A stretch of 64,000 nucleotides of DNA. Origin: Elephas maximus indicus. Its lineage: Eukaryota > Chordata > Mammalia > Proboscidea > Elephantidae. Under the pieces are notes generated by a model. The model was not told the origin of the DNA and did no database searches. It worked only from the letters and a program-made list of their open reading frames with translations. The translations under genes were made by a program, and so were the position numbers. Location: the NCBI RefSeq assembly GCF_024166365.1, contig NC_064822.1, forward strand, positions 101,118,823 to 101,182,822. The letters run 5' to 3'. This document shows positions 45,476 to 55,180 of this stretch, piece after piece; position 1 is the first letter of the stretch; every line of letters begins with the position of its first letter.

Positions 45476-45679
45476 CTTGTTGTTGGGTGCTGTCCAGTCA
45501 ATTCTGACTCATAGCGACCCCATGTGACAGAGTAGACCTGCCCCATAGGGTTTTCTTAGCTATCATCTTTATGAAAGCAGATTGCCAGGTCTTTCTTCTG
45601 TGGAGCTGCTGGGTAGGTTCAAACTGCCAACCTTTCAGTTAGCAGCTGAGCACTTAACCGTTGTACCACAAGGGCTCTT
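45476..45679 (-). repeat. AfroSINE with RTE-identical tail
   Basis: On the minus strand it ends ACAGCACCCAACAACAAG, the same end as the RTE at 22333. The head end is TTGTACCACAAGGGCTCTTT. Confidence 0.9.
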
Positions 45680-45704
45680 TTCTATATAACTATTATTTCC
45701 CTCG

Positions 45705-45828
45705 TTATGGAAGTGTAAACTTAGGAAAATCACATTCTTAAGGCCACACAGCTAGGAAGTGAAGCACTGGAATTCAAATCCAGGTATGGGTTCAAGCCTG
45801 CTCTCTTAATTCTGTACTACTTTAAATT
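45705..45828 (-). repeat. MIR
   Basis: AGGCCACACAGCTAGGAAGT and GCCTGCTCTCTTAATTCTGT. Confidence 0.72.
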
Positions 45829-45829
45829 T

Positions 45830-46212
45830 TTTGTTGCCATTGAGTTGGTTTTTGGAGGCCCCATGTACAACAGAACGAAACATTGCCTGGCCCCGCACCA
45901 TCTCCATGATCATTGGTATACTAGAGCCCATTTTTGTGGCCACTGTATATTTTGAGTACTTCCCAACTAAGGGGCTCATCTTCCAGCACTGTACTGAAAA
46001 TATTCTTTTGTGGTCCATAGGGTTTTCATCAGCTAAGTTTTGGAAGTAGATCACTAGGCCTTTCTCCTTCTACACTTTCTTAGTCTGGAAGCTCCGCTGA
46101 AACCTGTCCACTATGGATGACCCTACTGGTATTTGAAATACCGTGATGCTGGTACCAGTGACATAGCTTCCAGCATTACAGCAACATGCAAGCCACCATA
46201 ATACAACAAACT
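45830..46212 (-). mobile_element. Internally deleted RTE (both ends only)
   Basis: Reverse RTE 3' end (TACAACAGAACGAAACATTG ... CCATTTTTGTGGCCACTGT) at 45830-45950 is joined through a short linker to sequence matching the RTE 5' leader (TAGTCTGGAAGCTCCGCTGA, ATAGCTTCCAGCATTACAGC) at 46078-46212. The coding body is absent. Confidence 0.75.
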
Positions 46213-46214
46213 CA

Positions 46215-46980
46215 AAGGCGAGCAGTAGACATTAATTATTATTGTCTTATTTACTACATCACTTTGTAATAATGCTTCTAATGTTAAATTGTAGTTAACT
46301 GTTCTCTTCACTTGATTAAGGACTTCTTACAAGAAGCAAAAGCCTTCTTCTTCATCTTTGGATGCTTGATGCTTATTTATCTCAGAGTCTGACACAGAGT
46401 CATCTGGAAACTGAAGGCACTGCCAAGAATTGGGCCAAGACCCAGCTCAGGGCTTAGTCTGGGATGGCACTGTGATGGAGTCCATGTAGTAACTCAGCAT
46501 CTACCCTATTCCATGCTCTGGAATAGTTTCTGGGCTGCAGGGACAAAAAGCACATAATCTCCAAACTCAAGAAGCTTCAGCCTATTGGGCCAGCTAGACA
46601 GTGAGCCTTAGAGAACAGTCAGACGGGCTTGGATAGAACACAAGTTACCATAATAACCCAGAAGGAAAAACAAGCCAGAGGTTAGGGGAGACCTTTGGAG
46701 AAGGTGGTGCCTGATCTGAGCCTTAGTGAACAAATGGAGATTATCTATCAGAAGAACACGAAACAACGTTGCAGGCAGAAGGAAAATTGTATACAAAGGC
46801 ATGGAGGTGTAAGATTGTGTTAGGTTTTGGGAGCTGGAAATAAATTTTTGTAGTTGGAATATGGAATGGGGAGTGGGATACTGCTATGATATGAGGCTGG
46901 GGAGGTGGGAAAAGTCCCAGTGATGATGGGTCACAAAGAAGATTTGGAACTTTGTGCTGATAGTTGCAGTAGGAAGCCAT
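46215..46980. other. Old unclassified repeat-like DNA
   Basis: 46600-46980 with its continuation at 47471-47545 (GAGAACTGAGTGATCATTTG) resembles an ancient dispersed mammalian repeat that I cannot name. No gene seen. Confidence 0.4.
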
Positions 46981-46990
46981 TTAGGGTTTT

Positions 46991-47460
46991 GAATTTTTTG
47001 TTTGCTTGTTTTGTTTTTTAATATTTTATTGTGTTTTAGGTGAAAGTTTACACAGCAAATTAGGCTCCCATATAACAATTTTTGTACAAATTGTCCCGTG
47101 ACATTGGTTACGTTTTTCACAATGTGTCAGCATTCTCGTTATGTCCATGCTATTTGTTCTGTGTCCGTTAATCTAGCTTCCCTATCCCTCCTTACTGTCT
47201 CATCTTTGCTTTAGGGTAAATGTTGACCGTTTGTCTCATATAGTTGATTATTTAAGGGAACACGGTACTCACATGTGATATTGTTTATTTCATAAGCCAA
47301 TCTATTATTTGGATGAAAGGTGATCTCTGGGAATGGCTTCAGTTTCAAGTTCAAAGAGTATCTTAGGGCAATAGTCTCAGGGGTTCCTCTAGTTTCTACT
47401 GGTCCAGTAAGTCTGCCTTTTTTAGGAATCTGAGTTTTGTTCTACATTTTCTGCTACCCC
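46991..47460 (-). mobile_element. L1 3' end
   Basis: Reverse L1 3' segment between exact 10-base duplicates TTAGGGTTTT (46981-46990, 47461-47470). It interrupts the older repeat. Confidence 0.82.
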
Positions 47461-47545
47461 TTAGGGTTTTAAGAAGAGAACTGAGTGATCATTTGTTCTG
47501 TGGAAAAATTAGTCTGACTACAATTTTGGGAATGGATTGGAAGGA

Positions 47546-48380
47546 GCAATCCAAAGGTGAATTCCAGAAGTGCCAGTGGCCTGAAACTATCTGAGAAGCA
47601 TCGCTAGCCAAAAACTTCCAGAAGGGCCCTGTCACTCAGGGAATAAAGCACAGATGCCAGAAATGGAGGCTGAAAGCCAAGCCCAACAGTCACAAGGAAG
47701 CTAGTGTCAGAGAATCGCTGCAGAGGTCAAATGCAGTGTCCTGGACCAGGCTGAGCAGGAAGGCAGAAAGTGGGTCCCAGTGTGGGGCATGAGTTCCAAG
47801 ACTGGGTCTTTGGAGGACCTGCAGGACCAGCAGCATCATAGAGGAAACCTCAAAGCAGCAAGGCAGGACCAGAAGCAGCCAACCTTCGGTACCTATTTTG
47901 TACCCAATGTAGCCTTTTTTCTTCTGCTATTGAACTACATTGAGATTTTGAGTGATTATTAACTCAACAATTATTCAACGACTTAAAACTCGGGGCACAG
48001 ATACCAATAATTGGTAGGGGTATTAGAAGGCACCTGCCTTCCTTGTAGCCTGGGCTGGGGGGAAAGCCTGATGAGTTCAGAGTTTATGGGGTTGTATAGA
48101 CACCTCATCATATCAAGCAAGCTAAAGAAAGGGTAAATAGAAGAAACCAATATTTATTGATTACATATTAGGTCAGACCATATAAAATTTCCATTCTTGT
48201 AGGTGAAAAATGATAGAAAATTGGCAATTTCATATGGTTCAACCTGGGTAAAAGTCACCTTTTTATAGACATCAGAAACACTTAATTGGATCAATCAGTC
48301 TCATTCATGGCATACTCTCATCATTGGCCCAAACAGGCACCCTTTTGTCTATCAACCTTTTTCCATCTTTCATATATGCG
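47546..48380. other. Unique intergenic DNA
   Basis: No gene or repeat recognised. Confidence 0.45.
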
Positions 48381-48383
48381 CAG

Positions 48384-48508
48384 TGAGAACAATGGGCTCA
48401 AGCATAACGATTGTGAGGATGACACAGGACTGGGCAGTGGTTCATCCTGTTGTACATAATAGGGTCACTATGAGTTGGAACCAACTGGATGACACTCAAC
48501 AACAACAT
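48384..48508 (+). repeat. RTE LINE 3' end
   Basis: AACAATGGGCTCAAGCATAA to GATGACACTCAACAACAACA. Confidence 0.92.
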
Positions 48509-48509
48509 A

Positions 48510-48905
48510 AATGGACACCCGAGAACTAGAACATCAACGCTACCTTCCATCTGCCTGTGTTCTCTCCCTATCATGCCTTCCTTCCCCTCCAAAATTAACC
48601 ACTGTCTTCAATGTCATCTATATCATTCCTCTGATTCTTTCTTGTTTTATCAAGTATTTAAGTATACTAACCAAGATATTGTTTAGTTTTTGAACTTCAT
48701 AACAAGGCTATAATGCTAATGTAGTAATATTCTCAGATTTGCTTTTCTCAATCAAGTTTTTAATACTAAAATGAACTGTAGTCATTCAAGTGCTGTATGA
48801 TATTCCATTGTGTGATACACAGTGAAATGTATTTTTTTGTATGTCACTTTATTTAATCTCCAGAGCAACCCTAAAACTGGTGTTTAATATTGATCTTCAT
48901 ATTTA
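48510..48905. other. Unique intergenic DNA
   Basis: No gene or repeat recognised. Confidence 0.45.
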
Positions 48906-48907
48906 AA

Positions 48908-49345
48908 GTGAATTGGTTAAGCACATGGTATCTGGATTAAGGCTTGAGTCTCAACTCTACCACTTTCTAGGCAAATTTCTTAACCTCTCTACAAGTTTCA
49001 GTTTCCTCTTCAGTAAAATACAGGTTAAAAAAAAATATTTGCCTCAGGGAATTGTTGTGATTACCTCCTGCATATTACCTAGCACATTGTTGTTGTTAGG
49101 TGCCTTTGAGTTGGTTCTGACTCGTAGCAACCGGATGCACAATGGAAAGAAACATTGCCCAGTCCTGTGCCATCTCACAATTGTTGCTATGTTTGAGCCC
49201 ATTGTTGCAGCCACTGTGTTAATCCATCTCATTGAGGGTCTTCACTGACCCTCTACTTTACCAAGCATGACGTCCTTCTTCAGGGACTGATCCCTCCTGA
49301 TAACATGTCCAGCCTAGCATATGGTGAGCATAAATCATGTGAGTT
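48908..49345 (+). repeat. MIR split by an RTE fragment
   Basis: TGGTTAAGCACATGGTATCT to CATATTACCTAGCACA before, and CTAGCATATGGTGAGCATAA after, the RTE at 49088-49310. The shared CCTAGCA is a probable TSD. Confidence 0.82.
49088..49310 (-). repeat. RTE LINE 3' end inside MIR
   Basis: TTGTTGTTAGGTGCCTTTGA to TCCTGATAACATGTCC, reverse orientation, about 220 bases. Confidence 0.92.
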
Positions 49346-49361
49346 AAGGTTTATTAAAATG

Positions 49362-49487
49362 AGTAAACCAAGACATGGAGAAGTTAAGGAACTTGCTGAA
49401 GATCACATAGTTGTAGTGGCAAAGCCAGGACTTGAACTGATCTCTACACAAACAAAAGGTCATGTTCTTTCCTTTGTATCATAAAAG
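49362..49487 (-). repeat. MIR
   Basis: GACATGGAGAAGTTAAGGAA and CAAAGCCAGGACTTGAACTG. Confidence 0.75.
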
Positions 49488-49489
49488 CT

Positions 49490-50275
49490 GTCCAGAAAGA
49501 GCGTGGCATAGTGACATGTGTGAAACAATTACCGGTATTGTTGAATATTAACTCTTGTTCAGTAAATATAGTAAAACCTGCTACAGCTTATCAGTGTATT
49601 ATTGAGTACTTTTTTTTTTTCAAGAGGAAAGCGTGCATATTTAAAATATAATTCACTGGTCTCTTCTCCACAAGCCAAGGAATGTCCCCCTGCTTGCTTC
49701 ATTGCCCCCATACAGGCTGTTTAAGAACTAAACATTTCTTTTTGGAGCAGTTTTTGGGAGAAGAACATTTTCAAATTTATGAGGCTCAAATACATTTTGA
49801 GTGGAGATTTTCATATTCCACCTATTTCCTTCTTCGAGTCTTTTTGTTTAAGTATCTGTTTAAAAATACAACTCATCTATCTGGAGCAGAAGGGTTATAA
49901 ACCATGAGCTCCACGTCTCTTGAGACTTACAGTCACTGTACAGAGGAAGTATAAAGAAAACCAAAGAAATGTAGCTTATATTTGGCTTGGAACATAGCAT
50001 GATTCCAGGATAGGATTCTGGAATGTTGTACCTATTAGTAGATTGAATACTCTGGCAGAAAAATGTTATCATTTACCAAAACTTACTTCCTCTTAAAAAT
50101 AATCACGTGCTTGCTGAGATTGCATCTTTAAAACAGGCATCCTCAATGTATTTGGTTCCTTTTATTGCCTTTAACCAGATAACTCATTTTTAAAAAATTA
50201 TATTGACATGTCATTTTTTGCATTTTTGGTGAGAATATATGATAACTTTGGTATTCTTTCTCATTTTTGTTTCCT
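49490..50275. other. Unique AT-rich DNA
   Basis: No gene or repeat recognised. Confidence 0.45.
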
Positions 50276-50291
50276 TTTGTTATTGTTGTTA

Positions 50292-50468
50292 AACCAAAAA
50301 ACCAAACCCATTGCCATCGAGTGAATTCCGACTCACAGTGACCCTATAGGACAGAGAGGAATTGCCCCATAGTGTTTCCGAAGAGCAGCTGGTGGATTCA
50401 AACTGCCGACCTTCTAGTTAGCAGCCATAGCTCCCCATAGCTCTTAACCACTGCACCACCAGGGCTCC
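50292..50468 (-). repeat. AfroSINE, short form, inserted in another SINE's tail
   Basis: CCAAACCCATTGCCATCGAG to CTGCACCACCAGGGCTCC. Exact 13-base TSD GTTATTGTTGTTA (50279-50291, 50469-50481), which is itself the tail of the next SINE. Confidence 0.92.
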
Positions 50469-50481
50469 GTTATTGTTGTTA

Positions 50482-50678
50482 GTTGCCATCAAGTCAATTC
50501 CAGCCCACGGTTACTCCATGTGTGCAGAGTAGAACTGCTCCACAGGGTTTTCAAGGCTCTGACCTTTCAGAAGCAGATCGTCAGGCCTGTCTTCCAAAGT
50601 GTCTCTGGGGGGTTCAAACCGCCAACCTCTAGGCTGGTAGTCGAGCACTTTACCATTTATGCCACCCAGGGACTCCCT
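50482..50678 (-). repeat. AfroSINE, GAGTCCCTGGGTGG subfamily
   Basis: TTGCCATCAAGTCAATTCCA to ATGCCACCCAGGGACTCCC. Confidence 0.88.
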
Positions 50679-50859
50679 ATATAACTTTGAAAGTTTAAAT
50701 GTAATATATTTAGGATCCAGGAATAATCCCCCAAATCCCTGAGAAACGTAATTCAGAGGATCAGTTATATGATTGTCTTTTTAAAGACCTCCAGAACTAG
50801 ATCTAACTGAAAGTCTACTTTTAAATGCTTTCTTCCCCTACCTATTTAAAAAGAATGAT

Positions 50860-51030
50860 TTTTTTCCAGCAAACCAAAGACAATTCTTGGCAATGACATA
50901 ATTGTTTACTGTTAGGTGCTGTCGATTCCAACTAAAGAGAACATGATCTTTTTCAGCAAACCAAAGACAAGTTTCGGCAATGTCAAAATTGCTTATTGTT
51001 AGGTGCTGTCAGATCAATTCTCATAGGGAC
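50860..51030 (+). repeat. 87-bp imperfect tandem duplication across a SINE junction
   Basis: CAGCAAACCAAAGACAA starts at 50867 and again at 50954, and both copies run on through TTGTTAGGTGCTGTC-like SINE tail. The duplicated unit contains flank plus the first bases of the SINE. Confidence 0.82.
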
Positions 51031-51190
51031 CCCATGTTAGAGTAGAGCTGACCCATAGGGTTTCCTAGGCTGTCATCTTTACAGGAGCAGCTCACCAGGT
51101 CTTTTCTTCTAGAGCCACTGGTGTGTTCAAACCACCTACCCCTTTCAGTTAGCATCTGAGCACTTAGCTGTTGCACCACCAGGGCTCCTA
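50994..51190 (-). repeat. AfroSINE, long form
   Basis: TATTGTTAGGTGCTGTCAGA to TGCACCACCAGGGCTCCTAA. Confidence 0.88.
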
Positions 51191-51194
51191 ATTG

Positions 51195-51690
51195 TTGACT
51201 AGGGGACAGTAAATAAATGGACTGTGTGACATGCATGTTCATTTTCCACTTTGATTTCTGCACTTGCTTGCACCTGAGAGATACCTGGAAGGACTTGAGT
51301 ACTCAGCAACACAGTCAAGGAGACCTGGGTATAATCATCTGTATATAAAACCCTGGTGTCAATATTGAGGTTATTGGGTTGTATGGAATTGCTTGGAGAA
51401 AGTTCCCTTGCCTTTGAAACCATTCCCAAGCATACCTGCAACTCTCTGAATTTTGTTTCAGCTTTAGATACCTGAACTTTACAACTCCAAGCTTTTAAGG
51501 CTACCAATAGAACATACCTGAGCTATTATCCTCTGTATCTCAGTAACCCTGCCCACATCATATCATTCAGGTAAGCTATTTACTCATCAGCTTGCCCAGG
51601 TTTCTCTCCAAACTTATAGAAAAGTCGTCTCTTCCAAGGCTAGTTCAATGAAGCTGAACTAACCTGATTTCTTCCCAGGCCTACTTCTAA
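51195..51690. other. Unique intergenic DNA
   Basis: No gene or repeat recognised. Confidence 0.45.
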
Positions 51691-51693
51691 GAA

Positions 51694-51852
51694 CAAAAAA
51701 CAAATCCATCGCTGTCAATTCTGACTCATAGCGACCCTATAGGACAGAATAGAACTGCCCATAGGGTTTCCAAGGAAGGCTGGTGAATTTGAGCTGCCTG
51801 CCTTTTGGTTAGCGGCCTGAGCTCTTCACCACTGTGCCACCAGGGCCCCAGC
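51694..51852 (-). repeat. AfroSINE, short form
   Basis: CAAATCCATCGCTGTCAATT to CTGTGCCACCAGGGCCCC. Confidence 0.88.
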
Positions 51853-51854
51853 TC

Positions 51855-52155
51855 TGCTTCAGTGCCCTTTAATTCTAACTGTGCATCAGAATCGCCTGAG
51901 TAGCTTTCAGAAAGATCCTGGGATACTCTGGACCTATGGAATCAGCATTATCAAGGCACGTGCTCCAGGAAGCTGCATGTTTTAAAGCTTCCCAGCTGTT
52001 TCTGATGCACTCCTGGCCTATTCACTCTGGTCAGCAGGTCCAAGAGAGTCAAGGTACTTAGCATTTGGGATTTTCTTTTAAAACAATTCATTGCTTTCCC
52101 TCTTTGTAAGTTTGTAATTTTTAGCAATTTTAAATAAGCTTGATTTTCTGATTAA
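51855..52155. other. Unique intergenic DNA
   Basis: No gene or repeat recognised. Confidence 0.4.
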
Positions 52156-52159
52156 AAAA

Positions 52160-52276
52160 AGGTCATGATAATCATTAACGTTTATTGAGCACCTCCGTGC
52201 TGGTCCTGTACTTACAATACAAAATACATGAAACACTGCTTACCTCATCACCTCAAAGAAAACACTGCTACTCAGG
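52160..52276 (-). repeat. MIR abutting the SLC38A2 3' end
   Basis: ATAATCATTAACGTTTATTG, then AGCACCTCCGTGCTGGTCC and CACTGCTACTCAGG, a reverse MIR just beyond the putative cleavage site. Confidence 0.6.
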
Positions 52277-52294
52277 ATTATGTATGTATTTATT
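52265..52294 (-). terminator. SLC38A2: Putative SLC38A2 distal polyadenylation signal
   Basis: AATAAA on the minus strand at 52289-52294, followed downstream by a TG/T-rich stretch (GTGTTTTCTTTG). Cleavage is expected around 52265-52280. This is the last AATAAA before a MIR-derived repeat. Confidence 0.6.
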
Positions 52295-55180
52295 TTAGTT
52301 CAGTTAAACATTGTTTCATTGAAACGGTGTAGCACTCTTTGCCAACAAGCCATACTGGAATTGTTGGCCTCTAACAGTACAAGTGGGGATATTTACACTA
52401 TATACATAAAGTTAACACACCCAGGTTCTCAAAGGTCTTTCGTTACACTAGATCACATTTGATTTCATTATACTAGATCACATTTGATAACCACTGCATT
52501 TTGAAATTTTAGACCTTAGTTAAAATTTAGAGATCTGAACTTGCACCAAGTTTTCATGAAAAAAAAAAAAAAAAACAAACTGATATTCAACCAGTTTACT
52601 GAAAACATAATTTAAACAAATATTACCTTGAATTTTTAGTGCGTTTGTACACAATGTCAATTCCTTTATAATGAAGCCTGTACAGGTACTTTTGGGACAA
52701 TTCTTAAAGATACATAATAGGAATTCATCAAAATGCAGTTAAGAAACATAGGAATATATACAATTGAACCCAAGACCCAAACCTGACATTATATACATCT
52801 ATTTACAAATACATATGGACAATGTATGTACACAGATTATCATAAATATTGAAAAATAGGTTAGCTTTAATGGATTAATGCTGTTCTATAAATAACATTA
52901 CAGTCATAACTGAAACATCCACGGAAGACAGTAATGCAAAATGAGGTGACAAGACAGTGGTTTTAATACTGAAGACTGCTCATTAATGGGAATTCACTGT
53001 TTAGGAACCTCAAGGCAGACAAGACAGCTCCAAGAAAACCATGCATTGGAATTTACTCTAGACAGCTTATTTTGAACTTCAAATATGGCCAAAGAGGATT
53101 GATGGAACTTCTCCACACTGATTTGCTGTGAGGATTCTTTTTCCACTCCTTCCTGGCTGCCATTAAATAGTATTTTCTCACATCTGAAAGGATGCAAAGT
53201 GTAGTAAAAAAGACTCTTGGCATTCCCTGGCAGATCTGACACGAAATCAACGATTCATTCCAGGAACTCAAGCAGAAGTGCCAATTCTTGGTCTGAACTA
53301 GAGGTGAGGTTCTAGATTCAAATGGAGTGCCAAAAGCCCAATAAATGAAAGCAGTGCTGTAGAATCCATCTTCTCACTGCCTTTCTAGATGGTCCCCAAT
53401 TATTTTATTTTCGTAGAAATCAACAGAAACGGACCATTGGTTTCACCCAATGTAGCACTACAAGACGTCTTCCAGTTCCACAACGGTCTTTAATTACAGA
53501 CACATCCTGCCTGTAATTTAGTCACATATAATACAAGAATGTGTAACATAAACCATGTCTGCCACATTTCTGGCTCTAGTCTAAAACTAAAAGGTTCAGT
53601 TCAAGAGATAACCTTAGAGCCAGATGACCAATTGATGATTCCATTATTTGCTTCCCTCAACCACTAATGGAATTATGTATATTAGACTTTAGACATTATG
53701 CCTGATGAGCAAAGTACCACATTATTTAATAATATATTCACCATACACCGTAACGTACAATAAATGTGCTCTCAAAGCCAAGTTTAAAGGTAATGTTTTC
53801 ACTTCTAACCAGGATTGAAATGGGAAGGGTGAACATGCAGTTGGACCAAAACTACAACGTACACTCAGATTGCACTGTTTTCCCTAGCTAATGATTTGTT
53901 GGATGTAAACAAATAATTCTAAGTTGTACAAGAATGAGATGACAATCTAGTGCATATGAGTTTAAAAGCTTACTGCATGAGAAACCCAGTGGCCTATACA
54001 AAGAGAACTTATACCAAATACCGGTGTAACCTGTGGATTAGACCTCTACTGTAGACAGAACATGAACATAACTAAGCCATACATTATCAAGTATTTCACA
54101 CCTCCAGTAGGAGATGAGCATTTTGAAAAGTTGTACTCTCTGGATAGAACAGTTTTGGCCTATAGCCACCAAATGCCCACTTTCCACTGCTGGAAGCAAT
54201 GTCCAAAAAGGGCTGGCCCAAAAAAAGACCCAGAGCTATCAACATACAACTCTGGTGACAGATGCAACTGAATAAACCCTGTCTTACCCAATTGCACTAT
54301 TTGGTACCTCAGAATTAGTTATTTTATTTTCCACAGAAATCTCTGCATTATCTTCCATTCTAATAGGTTGAAGCCATAAGCATCTCAGTCTGTATGAACC
54401 AGATTATTTGGGGACAGAAAAGTGATTAACAGGGTTCATCCGATTTGGTATAGCAAAAATCCATTAATTATCCTTTAAAGTAATGGTGAAGTTTTGAATG
54501 GAGAAAACTACGTTCATATTCAATGGTGTAATTTTTCATTACATCGTTTTCTCTAAAAATTATTTTGGGTAAAAAAGTATTTGGCTTATTATGCCTACAA
54601 AAAGGCAAGTCATTCATTTCCTTATACTAATACTTGTTTTTAAATACCAATTAAATTTTTTCATGGGATTTACTGACAACTGTTTCTGGATGAAGTTCAA
54701 AAAAAAGCAATTCTTAAAAGTAAAATAGTGCTTTTGAGGTCTGTAAGTATTTTTGGTACAAAAAGTAATAGTGTTTTTCTCAATGGTTATTTCAATACTT
54801 TGCTGTAAATTAAGAATAATTTCTCACATCGAATGGTTCCATTAGGCACATTCAAGTAAAATCATAAAATATCCAAGTTAAACAATGACACAGCCAAACA
54901 TGTGGCTTGATAAAAGTTAAAGAGTTCGTCCATTCTCTGGAATGGAATAAAATTGTCACTTCCCTTCACCCGAGACTCGTGGTTTTGCTGTTAATATCCA
55001 TTGCTATCAAACAGAATAGTTTCTTAAACAAGTTCACTTATTCTGTACTCAGAAGAACCAGCGAGGAATCTGCACTTCAGAAGGAAGTGAAACTGGAACA
55101 TTAGGTGAAATTTCATAGTTAGTTGAGAGTTGACTCAACACTGGCATCAAAATGGACTAGTGGAGTTTGAGTGGTACCAG
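52270..55180 (-). other. SLC38A2: SLC38A2 3'UTR
   Basis: About 2.9 kb of AT-rich sequence after the stop codon with no SINE or young LINE, in sharp contrast to the SINE-dense DNA beyond it. A 3'UTR of this size fits the long SLC38A2 mRNA known in other mammals. AATAAA also occurs on this strand near 53405 and 54323, so shorter isoforms are possible. The UTR holds a 25-bp tandem duplication at 52439-52488. Confidence 0.8.
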
